Shown here piece after piece: positions 1 to 5,404 of a DNA stretch of 5,639 nt. The position numbers and the translations under genes were made by a program. The stretch is from Nitrospira sp. Lineage in GTDB: Bacteria > Nitrospirota > Nitrospiria > Nitrospirales > Nitrospiraceae. The stretch lies in assembly GCA_015904075.1 (NCBI GenBank), contig JABMDH010000084.1, positions 1-5,639 on the forward strand. The letters run 5' to 3'. The notes beneath the pieces are model-generated. The model saw nothing but the letters and a program-made list of their open reading frames with translations. It was not told the DNA's origin and did not search any database. How positions within the stretch are numbered: position 1 is the first letter of the stretch; every line of letters begins with the position of its first letter.

Positions 1-381
1 GTGAATACTGGCAAGAGGTAAGTCTGTCAAAACAATGTCGTCCGTCACACGCCCCAGGCGGACAAGTACCTCCTCGACCCATCCAAGCGTTCGTTCAACC
101 GAGAATCCATAGAGGATGTCATTTCCGACATCCGTCACGAGTCCTCTGGTAGCCGTTGGCGGACGCCGCTCCAATTCAGCCCACAAGCCCGATTTGATGA
201 TGCCGGGTAAGGTGCGAAAGAGAAACCGGCTGGGAGCACCATAGGATCGCCCATGGCCGAGAGCCGCCAGCACTTCGACATCGGCCCCCCATGCAGATCG
301 AGCAGACGAAACGACGGTCTGGAATCCGCGTGTCAGATTGCTGGCGCCAAGAGCCACGACGCAGGCGATATCAGTGGACAT
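1..381 (-). CDS. SGNH/GDSL-type hydrolase, N-terminal part (cut by window edge)
   Basis: I translated this frame by hand from an ATG at 381 to base 1; it is open for 127 codons and continues beyond the window. Block I of the SGNH family appears as GASN at residues 12-15, where Ser14 would be the nucleophile (GAS replaces the usual GDS). A glycine-rich GHGRSYG stretch lies at 42-48 in the block II region, and DVGND at 84-88 matches block III (GxND, Asn87). The block V Asp/His pair would lie off the left edge. Family members are esterases, lipases or acyl hydrolases; the substrate cannot be read here, and no signal peptide is visible. An in-frame TGA at 391-393 limits the start to ATG 381 or GTG 384; GAGAG just upstream is a weak ribosome binding site. 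It lies 36 bases after the preceding small membrane protein on the same strand and is probably the third gene of its operon. Confidence 0.72.
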   Translation of the reverse strand, partial: MSTDIACVVALGASNLTRGFQTVVSSARSAWGADVEVLAALGHGRSYGAPSRFLFRTLPGIIKSGLWAELERRPPTATRGLVTDVGNDILYGFSVERTLGWVEEVLVRLGRVTDDIVLTDLPLASIH

Positions 382-417
382 CACCAGCTCTCAGCCGACG
401 CTCTGCATGACAGCGTT

Positions 418-798
418 CTACTCGATGAGAATCTGCCCCTGTCCGTTCGCACCCAATCTGACAACTACTGCCGCAACATCCTCTCTGCACCGATATTGCC
501 GTACCGTGGGATCGGTGCTGCTCAGAATGGCGCAGCGAGACTCCATCTCCCCTATGTCCCCTGGCTGAAACCTGAATCGCACCGTCACAATCCCTCCACT
601 GACTCGATGCGTTTCATCAATGTCATAGGAGGAGCTGGGAATGACATGCGAGACCCAGCCTTGTGTCATGAGCTCGGACTCCTTCAACTTCTGATAGGTG
701 TCATGGTGAGCCTCGAACGTCTGCGCATTATCCACAAGCCAGACTGCGCCAAAAAGCACTGCCCCGATAATCAAGAGACTGCCGCCGATCTTTTTCAT
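418..798 (-). CDS. small membrane-anchored protein of unknown function
   Basis: This is a 126-residue protein whose function I do not recognise. Residues 1-3 are basic (MKK), followed by a single hydrophobic segment at about 5-22. This looks like an uncleaved signal anchor, placing the remaining ~100 residues outside the cytoplasmic membrane. The soluble part has a helical stretch (about 28-44) and then a beta-rich region: GWVSHVIPSSSYDIDETH at 47-64, followed by alternating hydrophobic residues (VTVRFRF, 71-77) and a closing strand pair (AAVVVRL, 109-115). The pattern 'GW-x-P-x-S-x-x-I-x-E-x-H' recalls small periplasmic hypothetical proteins I have seen, but I cannot name the family with confidence. 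Cys89 and Cys104 could form a disulfide in an oxidising compartment. It starts 21 bases after the PanE stop and ends 36 bases before the SGNH hydrolase, so co-transcription is likely. No strong Shine-Dalgarno sequence precedes the ATG (TTGAGTT only). Confidence 0.75.
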   Translation of the reverse strand: MKKIGGSLLIIGAVLFGAVWLVDNAQTFEAHHDTYQKLKESELMTQGWVSHVIPSSSYDIDETHRVSGGIVTVRFRFQPGDIGEMESRCAILSSTDPTVRQYRCREDVAAVVVRLGANGQGQILIE

Positions 799-819
799 AA
801 CTCAACACGCACGGAACGA

Positions 820-2169
820 TTAGACAGCCGGCGGACAGATAGTCTGTCTCGTATCACAGCCCGGCCCTGCGGTGATCTCGATCCGTCCCACACTTTTTAC
901 GTTTGCACACAAATCGCCCAATCCCGGTGTGATAAGCCGAAAGGGGCCACCCTTTCCATCCGGCAAAGGTTCACCATCCAGCTCATACACAAGAGCTCCA
1001 AAGTCACGGGCCTGCTGAAGGGTGAGCGCCGCGGCATACTTGCCATCCAACGAATAAAACGTCACATGATCGGCATCGATGTTCAACGCCGGCACATCCA
1101 GCAATCCCCTCACGGCGATTGCGCGTCCCTTCATGCCCGGCATCACGGTGCTGACATCGGCGATCTGATGTTCATCCGGCAATTGCTGCATCGCCTTGCA
1201 GTCGAATGAAACCGGCTGTACGACCGCCCCGTCGATCTTCACGATGCCGGGACCGACCTTTTCCTTTTCCGTCATCGCCTTGATCATGGCCGTCAGGGCT
1301 TCATTGACCGGCGTGGGAATGCCGAGCTCTCGCCCCTTCTCTACGATATATCCATTTAAGTACGCAATTTCCGTTGGACGGCCCGCTTTCCAATCGTCAT
1401 ACATCGAGGTATGAATGTCTCGGATCTCCTGTGTCGCCTTCACAACTCGTTCCGGCATATCCAGCGGCAACGGGACCTTGACCGCAGCCGAAACCGCCGT
1501 CACTTCTCCGACAATTTGCTTGATCACGGTCAGGAGCTCAGGATGATCGAGCGCGCGTGCGACACAGTCGTTGATGAGCACAGTGATGGGATTGAACACA
1601 CAGTTCCAACACATCTTCTCCCATTTGCTGCGCCGGATATCCTTGGACAGTTGGCAGGGAATTCCCGCCGCGGCAAAGAGATCCTTGATCGCAAGCAACC
1701 GTTCACTCTCATGCCCCATCAGCTCGCCGATCGCTATGGCGCCTTTCTTGTAATGGTCGATGACGCCGGGTGCGGCAATTTTTGAATAAATATAGGCTAC
1801 CCCGCCCACAACACAATCGCGCTTGAATCGCGCAATCAGACGATCTTCGTTATCAATCCCGTTTTGCAGTGTCAACAGCACTGTCTTCGCCGAGACCACG
1901 GGCTCGATCTGATCCATGACTTCGTCGAGGTTATACGCTTTGACCCCAAGAATGATGAGGTCCGGCTTGGGAAGTTGCCGCGCGTCCGACGCCGCGTGAG
2001 GCCAGACTGTAAAGGTTCCCCCGGCACTGCGGATCGTCAACCCGTTCTGCATCACGGCGGCGAGCGTGTTCGGCCTGAGCAGGAACGACACATTGGGATT
2101 CCCCTTGGCCAAATGCGCCCCGAAGAATCCACCCACCGACCCTGCACCGACGACTAAGATCTGTTTCAT
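820..2169 (-). CDS. panE: ketopantoate (2-dehydropantoate) reductase fused to a molybdopterin-oxidoreductase-like C-terminal domain
   Basis: The protein has 449 residues from the chosen start. Residues 1-300 are a full ketopantoate reductase, which uses NADPH to reduce 2-dehydropantoate to pantoate for coenzyme A synthesis in the cytoplasm. The Rossmann motif GAGSVGG is at 8-14. By comparison with E. coli PanE, the active-site residues are present: Asn103 (LQNG), Lys185 and Asn189 (KMCWN), Ser255 (HTSM) and Glu267 (TEIAYLNGY). The family normally ends at about 300 residues. Residues ~310-436 form an extra domain whose 'HVTFYSLDG ... YELDGEPLP ... GGPFRLITPG ... CANVKSVGRIEI' pattern matches the oxidoreductase molybdopterin-binding fold of sulfite-oxidase type. 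No cysteine is seen where the cofactor-binding Cys would normally lie; Cys421 sits in CANVK instead. ATG 2169 is preferred because GGAG (2176-2179) lies six bases upstream and the glycine motif is close; ATG 2175 and ATG 2199 are alternatives. It is first in a probable three-gene operon. Confidence 0.88.
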   Translation of the reverse strand: MKQILVVGAGSVGGFFGAHLAKGNPNVSFLLRPNTLAAVMQNGLTIRSAGGTFTVWPHAASDARQLPKPDLIILGVKAYNLDEVMDQIEPVVSAKTVLLTLQNGIDNEDRLIARFKRDCVVGGVAYIYSKIAAPGVIDHYKKGAIAIGELMGHESERLLAIKDLFAAAGIPCQLSKDIRRSKWEKMCWNCVFNPITVLINDCVARALDHPELLTVIKQIVGEVTAVSAAVKVPLPLDMPERVVKATQEIRDIHTSMYDDWKAGRPTEIAYLNGYIVEKGRELGIPTPVNEALTAMIKAMTEKEKVGPGIVKIDGAVVQPVSFDCKAMQQLPDEHQIADVSTVMPGMKGRAIAVRGLLDVPALNIDADHVTFYSLDGKYAAALTLQQARDFGALVYELDGEPLPDGKGGPFRLITPGLGDLCANVKSVGRIEITAGPGCDTRQTICPPAV

Positions 2170-2175
2170 ACTCAT

Positions 2176-2179
2176 CTCC
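2176..2179 (-). promoter_or_regulatory. ribosome binding site deciding the panE start
   Basis: GGAG on the minus strand ends six bases before the ATG at 2169. This is the best spaced Shine-Dalgarno sequence among the three in-frame ATG codons (2199, 2175, 2169). An AGAGG a little further upstream could serve the ATG at 2175, which would add two residues. Confidence 0.55.
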
Positions 2180-2212
2180 ACCTCTTCCACACATTGCACA
2201 GAACGCAGCGGT

Positions 2213-2218
2213 ACTATA
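2213..2218 (-). promoter_or_regulatory. possible -10 element for the panE operon
   Basis: TATAGT on the minus strand differs from TATAAT by one base. It lies about 44 bases before the panE ATG, in the only gap (2170-2267) between the divergent panE and sirtuin genes. No convincing -35 is found at the expected distance, where TGCGTC is the nearest candidate. The overlapping plus-strand TATAGC at 2215-2220, with TTGCAC at 2194-2199 and a short 15-base spacer, could weakly serve the sirtuin. Confidence 0.3.
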
Positions 2219-2267
2219 GCATGCGACTACGCACAGACGCAGCGGCCTTCCCTCTCGCTCAATATGA

Positions 2268-2999
2268 ATGATGTCTGGTTCTGATTTCGGCATTCTAAAA
2301 GAACGGCTCGCCGCCGCACAATCGATTGCGGTCCTCACCGGCGCCGGCATTTCTGCCGCCAGTGGTGTGCCGGCCTTTCGAGGAGCAGAGGGCCTATGGC
2401 GGAACGTCCGGGCGGAAGACCTGGCAACACCGGAAGCCTTCGAGCGAGACCCCCGGCTGGTGTGGGAATGGTATAACTGGCGACGCGAGTTGATCGCGAC
2501 CAAGAAACCCAATCCTGCCCATACGGCCATCGCGGAGTTAGAACGGCGATGCGAGCAGTTCTGGCTGATCACCCAAAACGTCGATGGATTGCACCGGATG
2601 GCAGGATCACAACGGCTATCCGAGATTCACGGTAACATCTGGATGGTGCGCTGCACGGGATGCGGACAGGTTACCGAGAATCGGGATGTGCCGATCCGAA
2701 TCCTGCCAGCCTGCAAAGATTGCCGGAATCTTCTACGCCCCCATATCGTCTGGTTCGGAGAATCCCTGGCTGAGCAGGACCTCCAGCGTAGCTACACTGC
2801 GCTTCAGGCCAGTGATCTATGCCTCGTCATCGGCACGTCCGGTGTGGTGTATCCGGCTGCTGGATTTGCATCGATCGCGAAAGAGGCCGGCGCGTTCGTG
2901 GCGGAAATCAATCTCGACAGGACCTCACAGTCTGACTTGATCGATCTTTCATTGCAGGGACGGGCGAAGGACATCGTACCGCTGCTTCTTGAGCCGTGA
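2268..2999 (+). CDS. cobB: sirtuin, NAD-dependent protein deacylase (class III, CobB/SIRT5-like)
   Basis: This is a complete 243-residue sirtuin, the usual length for a bacterial one. It removes acyl groups from lysines using NAD+, giving nicotinamide and O-acyl-ADP-ribose in the cytoplasm. The NAD-binding GAGISAASGVPAFRG is at 25-39, TQNVDGLH at 102-109 and the catalytic His at 121 (IHGN). Four zinc-binding cysteines are at 129, 132, 149 and 152 (CTGC ... CKDC), LRPHIVWFGE at 156-165, GTSG at 189-192 and EIN at 213-215. Tyr69 and Arg72 in VWEWYNWRR match the pair that in SIRT5 and E. coli CobB recognises acidic acyl groups, so desuccinylase/demalonylase activity is likely alongside deacetylation. 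An in-frame TGA at 2265-2267 sits directly before the ATG, so the start is 2268 or the adjacent ATG 2271. No Shine-Dalgarno sequence is visible before either. It is divergent from panE and convergent with the HAD gene, so probably monocistronic. Confidence 0.93.
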   Translation: MMSGSDFGILKERLAAAQSIAVLTGAGISAASGVPAFRGAEGLWRNVRAEDLATPEAFERDPRLVWEWYNWRRELIATKKPNPAHTAIAELERRCEQFWLITQNVDGLHRMAGSQRLSEIHGNIWMVRCTGCGQVTENRDVPIRILPACKDCRNLLRPHIVWFGESLAEQDLQRSYTALQASDLCLVIGTSGVVYPAAGFASIAKEAGAFVAEINLDRTSQSDLIDLSLQGRAKDIVPLLLEP

Positions 3000-3051
3000 C
3001 GCGTGATACGGTGAGCGGTACCAGAGACGGAGGGCTCGGCAGTGCTCCACT

Positions 3052-3073
3052 CTGACATGTCACGTTCTGTCAG
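3052..3073. terminator. inverted repeat between convergent genes, possible weak bidirectional terminator
   Basis: CTGACA (3052-3057) pairs with TGTCAG (3068-3073) around a 10-base loop. Within it, TGACATGTCA (3053-3062) is a perfect 10-base palindrome. It lies at the junction of the convergent sirtuin and HAD genes and includes the HAD stop codon. There is no T tract on either side, so an intrinsic terminator is doubtful; the arm may simply stabilise the transcript 3' ends. Confidence 0.3.
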
Positions 3074-3807
3074 TTGCCGGCCAGCCGTTTGATCAGCGGC
3101 ATCAATTCATCGAGGGATTGAATCGTCCGGACTCCCGCACGCGGTGACGTGCCCTGACGATCGAGCAGTACCGCATGAAGTCCCGCTTTCCCCGCACCCT
3201 CGACATCGTCCCGCAGGCTGTCGCCGACATGCAGCGCCTCCTCCGGATCGACGGCATGTTTGTCCAGCGCGAGCTGAAAAATCTTAGCCGCCGGTTTGGC
3301 CGCCTGTGCCAGACTGGAAATCGTAATCGTATCGAACAGATCGGCAATGCCCAACCCGCGCATTACCGGAAATAGACGCGAGTCGAAGTTGGAAATAATC
3401 CCTAATTCCATGCCCGAGGCCTTGAGGTTGGAGACAGTCGAGAGCGTCTCGGGAAACAGACTCCATGAACCGGCATCTTCAAATACCTCGAAGACCCGGT
3501 CGAAAAAGTCATCGAACCGTTCGAACATTCCGACACGATAGAATACATTGTGGACGATATCGAACCACCAGAGTCGCTCGCTCTGCTTGAGCTGCGCCGG
3601 CTCCCCCGACGCAAAGATCGGGGGCGGTGCCTCTCGAAAGGCCCGGCTAAATGCCTGTTTGATCGCTGATAACGACTCCGGGGTTTGTAAAAACCCGTAT
3701 TGCACCGCATGCTCAAGATAAATCTCCGCGACCGACCCCTTCACATGAAAGAGCGTGTCAGCAGCGTCAAAAAATACGACTCGTATCGATACACCGGTCT
3801 CCATCAT
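3070..3807 (-). CDS. HAD-superfamily hydrolase, REG-2/HDHD3-like
   Basis: The protein is 245 residues long from the chosen ATG. All four HAD motifs are visible. Motif I is FFDAADTL, with nucleophile Asp14. Motif II is IISNFDSRL, with Ser139. Motif III is Lys171 in AAKPAAKIF. Motif IV is HVGDSLRDD at 194-202, with Asp196 and Asp200/201. A helical C1-type cap fills about residues 22-115. The SNFDSRL signature is typical of the REG-2-like (DREG-2) subfamily. The residue two after the nucleophile is Ala16 instead of the Asp used by HAD phosphatases as general acid/base, so the reaction is uncertain; it may be a dehalogenase-like hydrolase or have another role. ATG 3807 (or the adjacent ATG 3804) is preferred because the family normally starts a few residues before motif I. 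An in-frame GTG at 3861 would add 18 residues of poor character and has no ribosome binding site. It is divergent from the response regulator and probably monocistronic. Confidence 0.85.
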   Translation of the reverse strand: MMETGVSIRVVFFDAADTLFHVKGSVAEIYLEHAVQYGFLQTPESLSAIKQAFSRAFREAPPPIFASGEPAQLKQSERLWWFDIVHNVFYRVGMFERFDDFFDRVFEVFEDAGSWSLFPETLSTVSNLKASGMELGIISNFDSRLFPVMRGLGIADLFDTITISSLAQAAKPAAKIFQLALDKHAVDPEEALHVGDSLRDDVEGAGKAGLHAVLLDRQGTSPRAGVRTIQSLDELMPLIKRLAGN

Positions 3808-3880
3808 CTCGCCGCGGCTCCGAAGGGATTGGCCATGATCTTCACTGAGGAACACCTCCACTCACTAAACAGTCGTTTTC

Positions 3881-3909
3881 TTGACAAAGAATACCCTCGC
3901 TGATAGCTT
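3881..3909 (+). promoter_or_regulatory. sigma70-type promoter of the response regulator gene
   Basis: A perfect -35 TTGACA (3881-3886) is followed after 17 bases by TAGCTT (3904-3909), which keeps the key first T, second A and last T of the -10. It is preceded by TG at 3901-3902, an extended -10. Transcription would start at about 3915-3917, giving a leader of roughly 22-24 bases. This is the best promoter in the window. Confidence 0.6.
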
Positions 3910-3928
3910 CGTAAAACCTAATACATCT

Positions 3929-3932
3929 GGAG
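3929..3932 (+). promoter_or_regulatory. ribosome binding site of the response regulator gene
   Basis: GGAG ends six bases before the ATG at 3939, which is ideal Shine-Dalgarno spacing. It fixes the start of the receiver-domain protein, whose first beta strand (SIFVVD) begins at residue 4. Confidence 0.75.
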
Positions 3933-3938
3933 ACTTCG

Positions 3939-5141
3939 ATGCCTTCTTCCATCTTTGTGGTCGATAGCAGCCCTGCTGTACGTCGCTTGGTTGAACAGAC
4001 CTCGGCTCCCGAAGGATTTGACGTTATGGGATTCAACGACGGTCCGGCAGCTCTCGCTGCAGCAAAACAGGGCAACCCCGCCCTGATCATTGTGGACTAC
4101 TATCTCGAAAATATGACCTTTTCCTGTTTTTGCAAAGAGATCAACAAGCTCGACAACTTGACTGAAACCTACCTGATCTCGCTGGTCAATCAGGCAGACA
4201 ATCTGGATGAAAATCTGTTCCGGTCGCTGGGTGTGAAAGGTTTCCTTAAAAAGCCGTTTCATCCTGATGAACTACTCACAATTATCAAGTACATCCAGCA
4301 AAAACAGCAGAAACCTGAACAGGTCACTAAACCTAAACGTCGGGCTTGGCCACCATCTGCGGCCGATGACGACACCGACGAAGAAGCAGGCTCCGCTCAG
4401 GTTGCAACGGTTGCCCCCAGTCTCTCTCCCGATCCCTCGCTCGGTGTCGCACTCAGTGCCGCGCTCAACGCCACACCAAGCCCTGCAACCAAACCGGTAG
4501 AACCAGCCATCACACGACCCAGTACGTCAATGCCCACTGCCCCCGTGACACGCACAGCAGCGGCAAATCCCGAAGACTCGACGAAGAACATCTTCGACCA
4601 GCTCATGCAGTCGATGACACACCAGGCCGAACAACGATTGGCCGACGTATTGCCGAAGGTCATCGAAGAAAAGCTGGCGAGCCAGGTCCAGCCCATCGTC
4701 CACAAAGAATTATGGGCGCAACTCGGCGATGTGCTTTCTGAGGAACGTCTCGCCGCGATCATACAACCCATCTTGTCGCGGGAACTGCCGTCCTTGCTGG
4801 GAAAAGAAATCGCAAGCCATGAGCCCATCATTCGGCAAACCGTCTCCGACTTGATCGGCACGGTGGTCAAGGCAAAACTCGACATCTGGGTGCAGGAGCA
4901 GGCCGAGTCCGGCCTCCGACAACACCTATCCGGCATCATTCGGGAACAGATCGGTTCGATCGATCAGATCGTGAAGGATGAGGTGCAGGCTACCGTGCAC
5001 AAACTTGCGCCGCCGATTTTGGATGAAACCGTACGGACTGCCTCTGAGCGCGCCATCGAACAAGCCGTACAGCACATCGTCCCGGAGCTTGCCGTACAGC
5101 ACATCACCGCCGAACTGAAACGCCTGACTGCCTCCAGCTGA
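3939..5141 (+). CDS. response regulator: receiver domain, disordered linker and repetitive helical C-terminal region
   Basis: This is a 400-residue protein in three parts. Residues 1-122 are a CheY-like receiver with phospho-acceptor Asp53 (IIVDYYLE), Lys105 in KKPF, Ser81 at the Thr/Ser switch position, and Asp9 of the acidic pair; the second acid is Ser10, so metal binding may be altered. Residues ~123-212 form a low-complexity linker: first Gln/Lys, then acidic (ADDDTDEEA, 142-150), then Ala/Pro/Thr-rich. Residues ~215-397 are predicted helical and amphipathic, with units such as EEKLASQVQPI / EERLAAIIQPI repeated 25 residues apart. No HTH, GGDEF, EAL, HD-GYP, kinase or transmembrane segment is seen, so the output is probably protein-protein interaction or oligomerisation. 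The order receiver, Ala/Pro linker, charged tail resembles the polarity regulator RomR of Myxococcus in layout only; I do not claim homology. No histidine kinase lies in the window, so it is an orphan here. It appears monocistronic with its own promoter. Confidence 0.88.
   Translation: MPSSIFVVDSSPAVRRLVEQTSAPEGFDVMGFNDGPAALAAAKQGNPALIIVDYYLENMTFSCFCKEINKLDNLTETYLISLVNQADNLDENLFRSLGVKGFLKKPFHPDELLTIIKYIQQKQQKPEQVTKPKRRAWPPSAADDDTDEEAGSAQVATVAPSLSPDPSLGVALSAALNATPSPATKPVEPAITRPSTSMPTAPVTRTAAANPEDSTKNIFDQLMQSMTHQAEQRLADVLPKVIEEKLASQVQPIVHKELWAQLGDVLSEERLAAIIQPILSRELPSLLGKEIASHEPIIRQTVSDLIGTVVKAKLDIWVQEQAESGLRQHLSGIIREQIGSIDQIVKDEVQATVHKLAPPILDETVRTASERAIEQAVQHIVPELAVQHITAELKRLTASS
5064..5105 (+). 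repeat. 27-base tandem duplication inside the response regulator gene
   Basis: GCCGTACAGCACATC occurs exactly at 5064-5078 and again at 5091-5105, a period of 27 bases (nine codons). It encodes AVQHIVPEL then AVQHITAEL (residues 376-384 and 385-393). The second halves of the units have diverged, but the phase keeps the reading frame, consistent with a fairly recent in-frame duplication in the helical tail. Confidence 0.8.
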
Positions 5142-5163
5142 CGGAAATACCGCTCTCCCTGCC

Positions 5164-5283
5164 CTATCCTTTTTTCCCGCGCTTGGCGGCGGCTCGTCGG
5201 GTTTTCACCAGCGTCTTCATCCGCTTCACGTTCTTCCGATGCTTCCGTCTCGTCTTCCGATCTTTCTCACGTCCTCGTGGCAT
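5164..5283 (-). CDS. 39-residue highly basic protein, possibly ribosome-associated
   Basis: A short gene on the minus strand runs from ATG 5281-5283 to TAG 5164-5166. The protein begins MPRGREKDRKTRRKHRK and ends AAAKRGKKG. More than half of its residues are Lys, Arg or His, there is only one Glu and one Asp, and there is no cysteine. The evidence that it is real is a strong Shine-Dalgarno sequence (AGGGAG, 5289-5294) five bases before the ATG, a plausible promoter upstream, and a neat fit between the convergent response regulator and divergent valS. The composition and the core R-K-H-R-K-x-x-x-R resemble tiny ribosomal proteins such as the bS22/bL37 and AURKAIP1/COX24-type proteins, which bind rRNA. 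That is a resemblance by eye, not an alignment. A nucleic-acid-binding role is likely; assignment to a named family is not secure. Confidence 0.7.
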   Translation of the reverse strand: MPRGREKDRKTRRKHRKNVKRMKTLVKTRRAAAKRGKKG

Positions 5284-5288
5284 ACCGA

Positions 5289-5294
5289 CTCCCT
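5289..5294 (-). promoter_or_regulatory. ribosome binding site of the small basic protein
   Basis: AGGGAG on the minus strand lies five bases before the ATG at 5283. It is among the strongest Shine-Dalgarno sequences in the window and the main argument that this short frame is translated. Confidence 0.65.
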
Positions 5295-5329
5295 ACGATA
5301 AAAGTGATGGGCCCCTGCCTGACCGCGAT

Positions 5330-5358
5330 GGTATAACACAGCCTTGGCAGGGTCACAA
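5330..5358 (-). promoter_or_regulatory. possible promoter of the small basic protein gene
   Basis: On the minus strand, TTGTGA (5353-5358) and TATACC (5330-5335) are separated by 17 bases, with four of six consensus matches in each. Transcription would start near 5323, about 40 bases before the ATG. Its -35 lies next to the putative valS promoter, making this 149-base gap a compact divergent control region. Confidence 0.4.
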
Positions 5359-5376
5359 GCTGTGCGGTCATACCAT

Positions 5377-5404
5377 TTGCTGTGCAGCACAGACATGTTA
5401 AGAT
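5377..5404 (+). promoter_or_regulatory. possible extended -10 promoter of valS
   Basis: TTGCTG (5377-5382) and TAAGAT (5399-5404) are separated by 16 bases. TG at 5396-5397 forms an extended -10 (TGTTAAGAT). Transcription would start near 5411, about 22 bases before the preferred valS ATG. It would exclude the alternative valS ATG at 5403, which overlaps the -10. Confidence 0.4.
5380..5392. repeat. 13-base dyad (CTGTGC-A-GCACAG) in the putative valS promoter
   Basis: Two six-base arms around a single central base give a perfect odd palindrome between the -35 and -10 of the putative valS promoter. The one-base centre cannot form a hairpin loop, so any function would be as a DNA-binding site. 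A copy of GCTGTGC at 5359-5365 is repeated at 5379-5385, 20 bases (about two helical turns) apart. It may be chance. Confidence 0.35.

Noticed and set aside
253..1209. Long plus-strand open frame (318 codons) opposite the panE extension, the small membrane protein and the SGNH hydrolase
   Set aside because: It covers three well-supported minus-strand genes, has no recognisable domain, is rich in Arg, His, Ser and Cys in the way antisense frames often are, and lacks a ribosome binding site.
1931..2572. Minus-strand open frame of 213 codons spanning the panE/sirtuin intergenic region
   Set aside because: It overlaps the panE N-terminus in another frame and the sirtuin on the opposite strand, both strongly identified by motifs; its translation is low-quality, Arg/Ser/Ala-rich sequence.
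3842..3861. GTG at 3861 as start of the HAD protein
   Set aside because: It would add 18 residues that do not look like the family N-terminus, and there is no ribosome binding site; the ATG pair at 3807/3804 lies at the expected distance from motif I.
4397..4939. Minus-strand open frame of 180 codons opposite the response regulator
   Set aside because: It mirrors the Ala/Pro linker and helical tail. The response regulator has a promoter, ribosome binding site and clear receiver motifs, whereas this frame has none.
5165..5176. T-rich run just after the response regulator gene as an intrinsic terminator
   Set aside because: The T run encodes the Lys-Lys near the end of the small basic gene, and upstream there is only a three-base-pair CGG/CCG stem, too weak for a terminator.
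5183..5401. Plus-strand open frame of 72 codons rich in Phe and Arg (RRVFTSVFIRFTFFRCF)
   Set aside because: It looks membrane-like only because it is antisense to the Lys/Arg-rich small basic gene, and it has no ribosome binding site.
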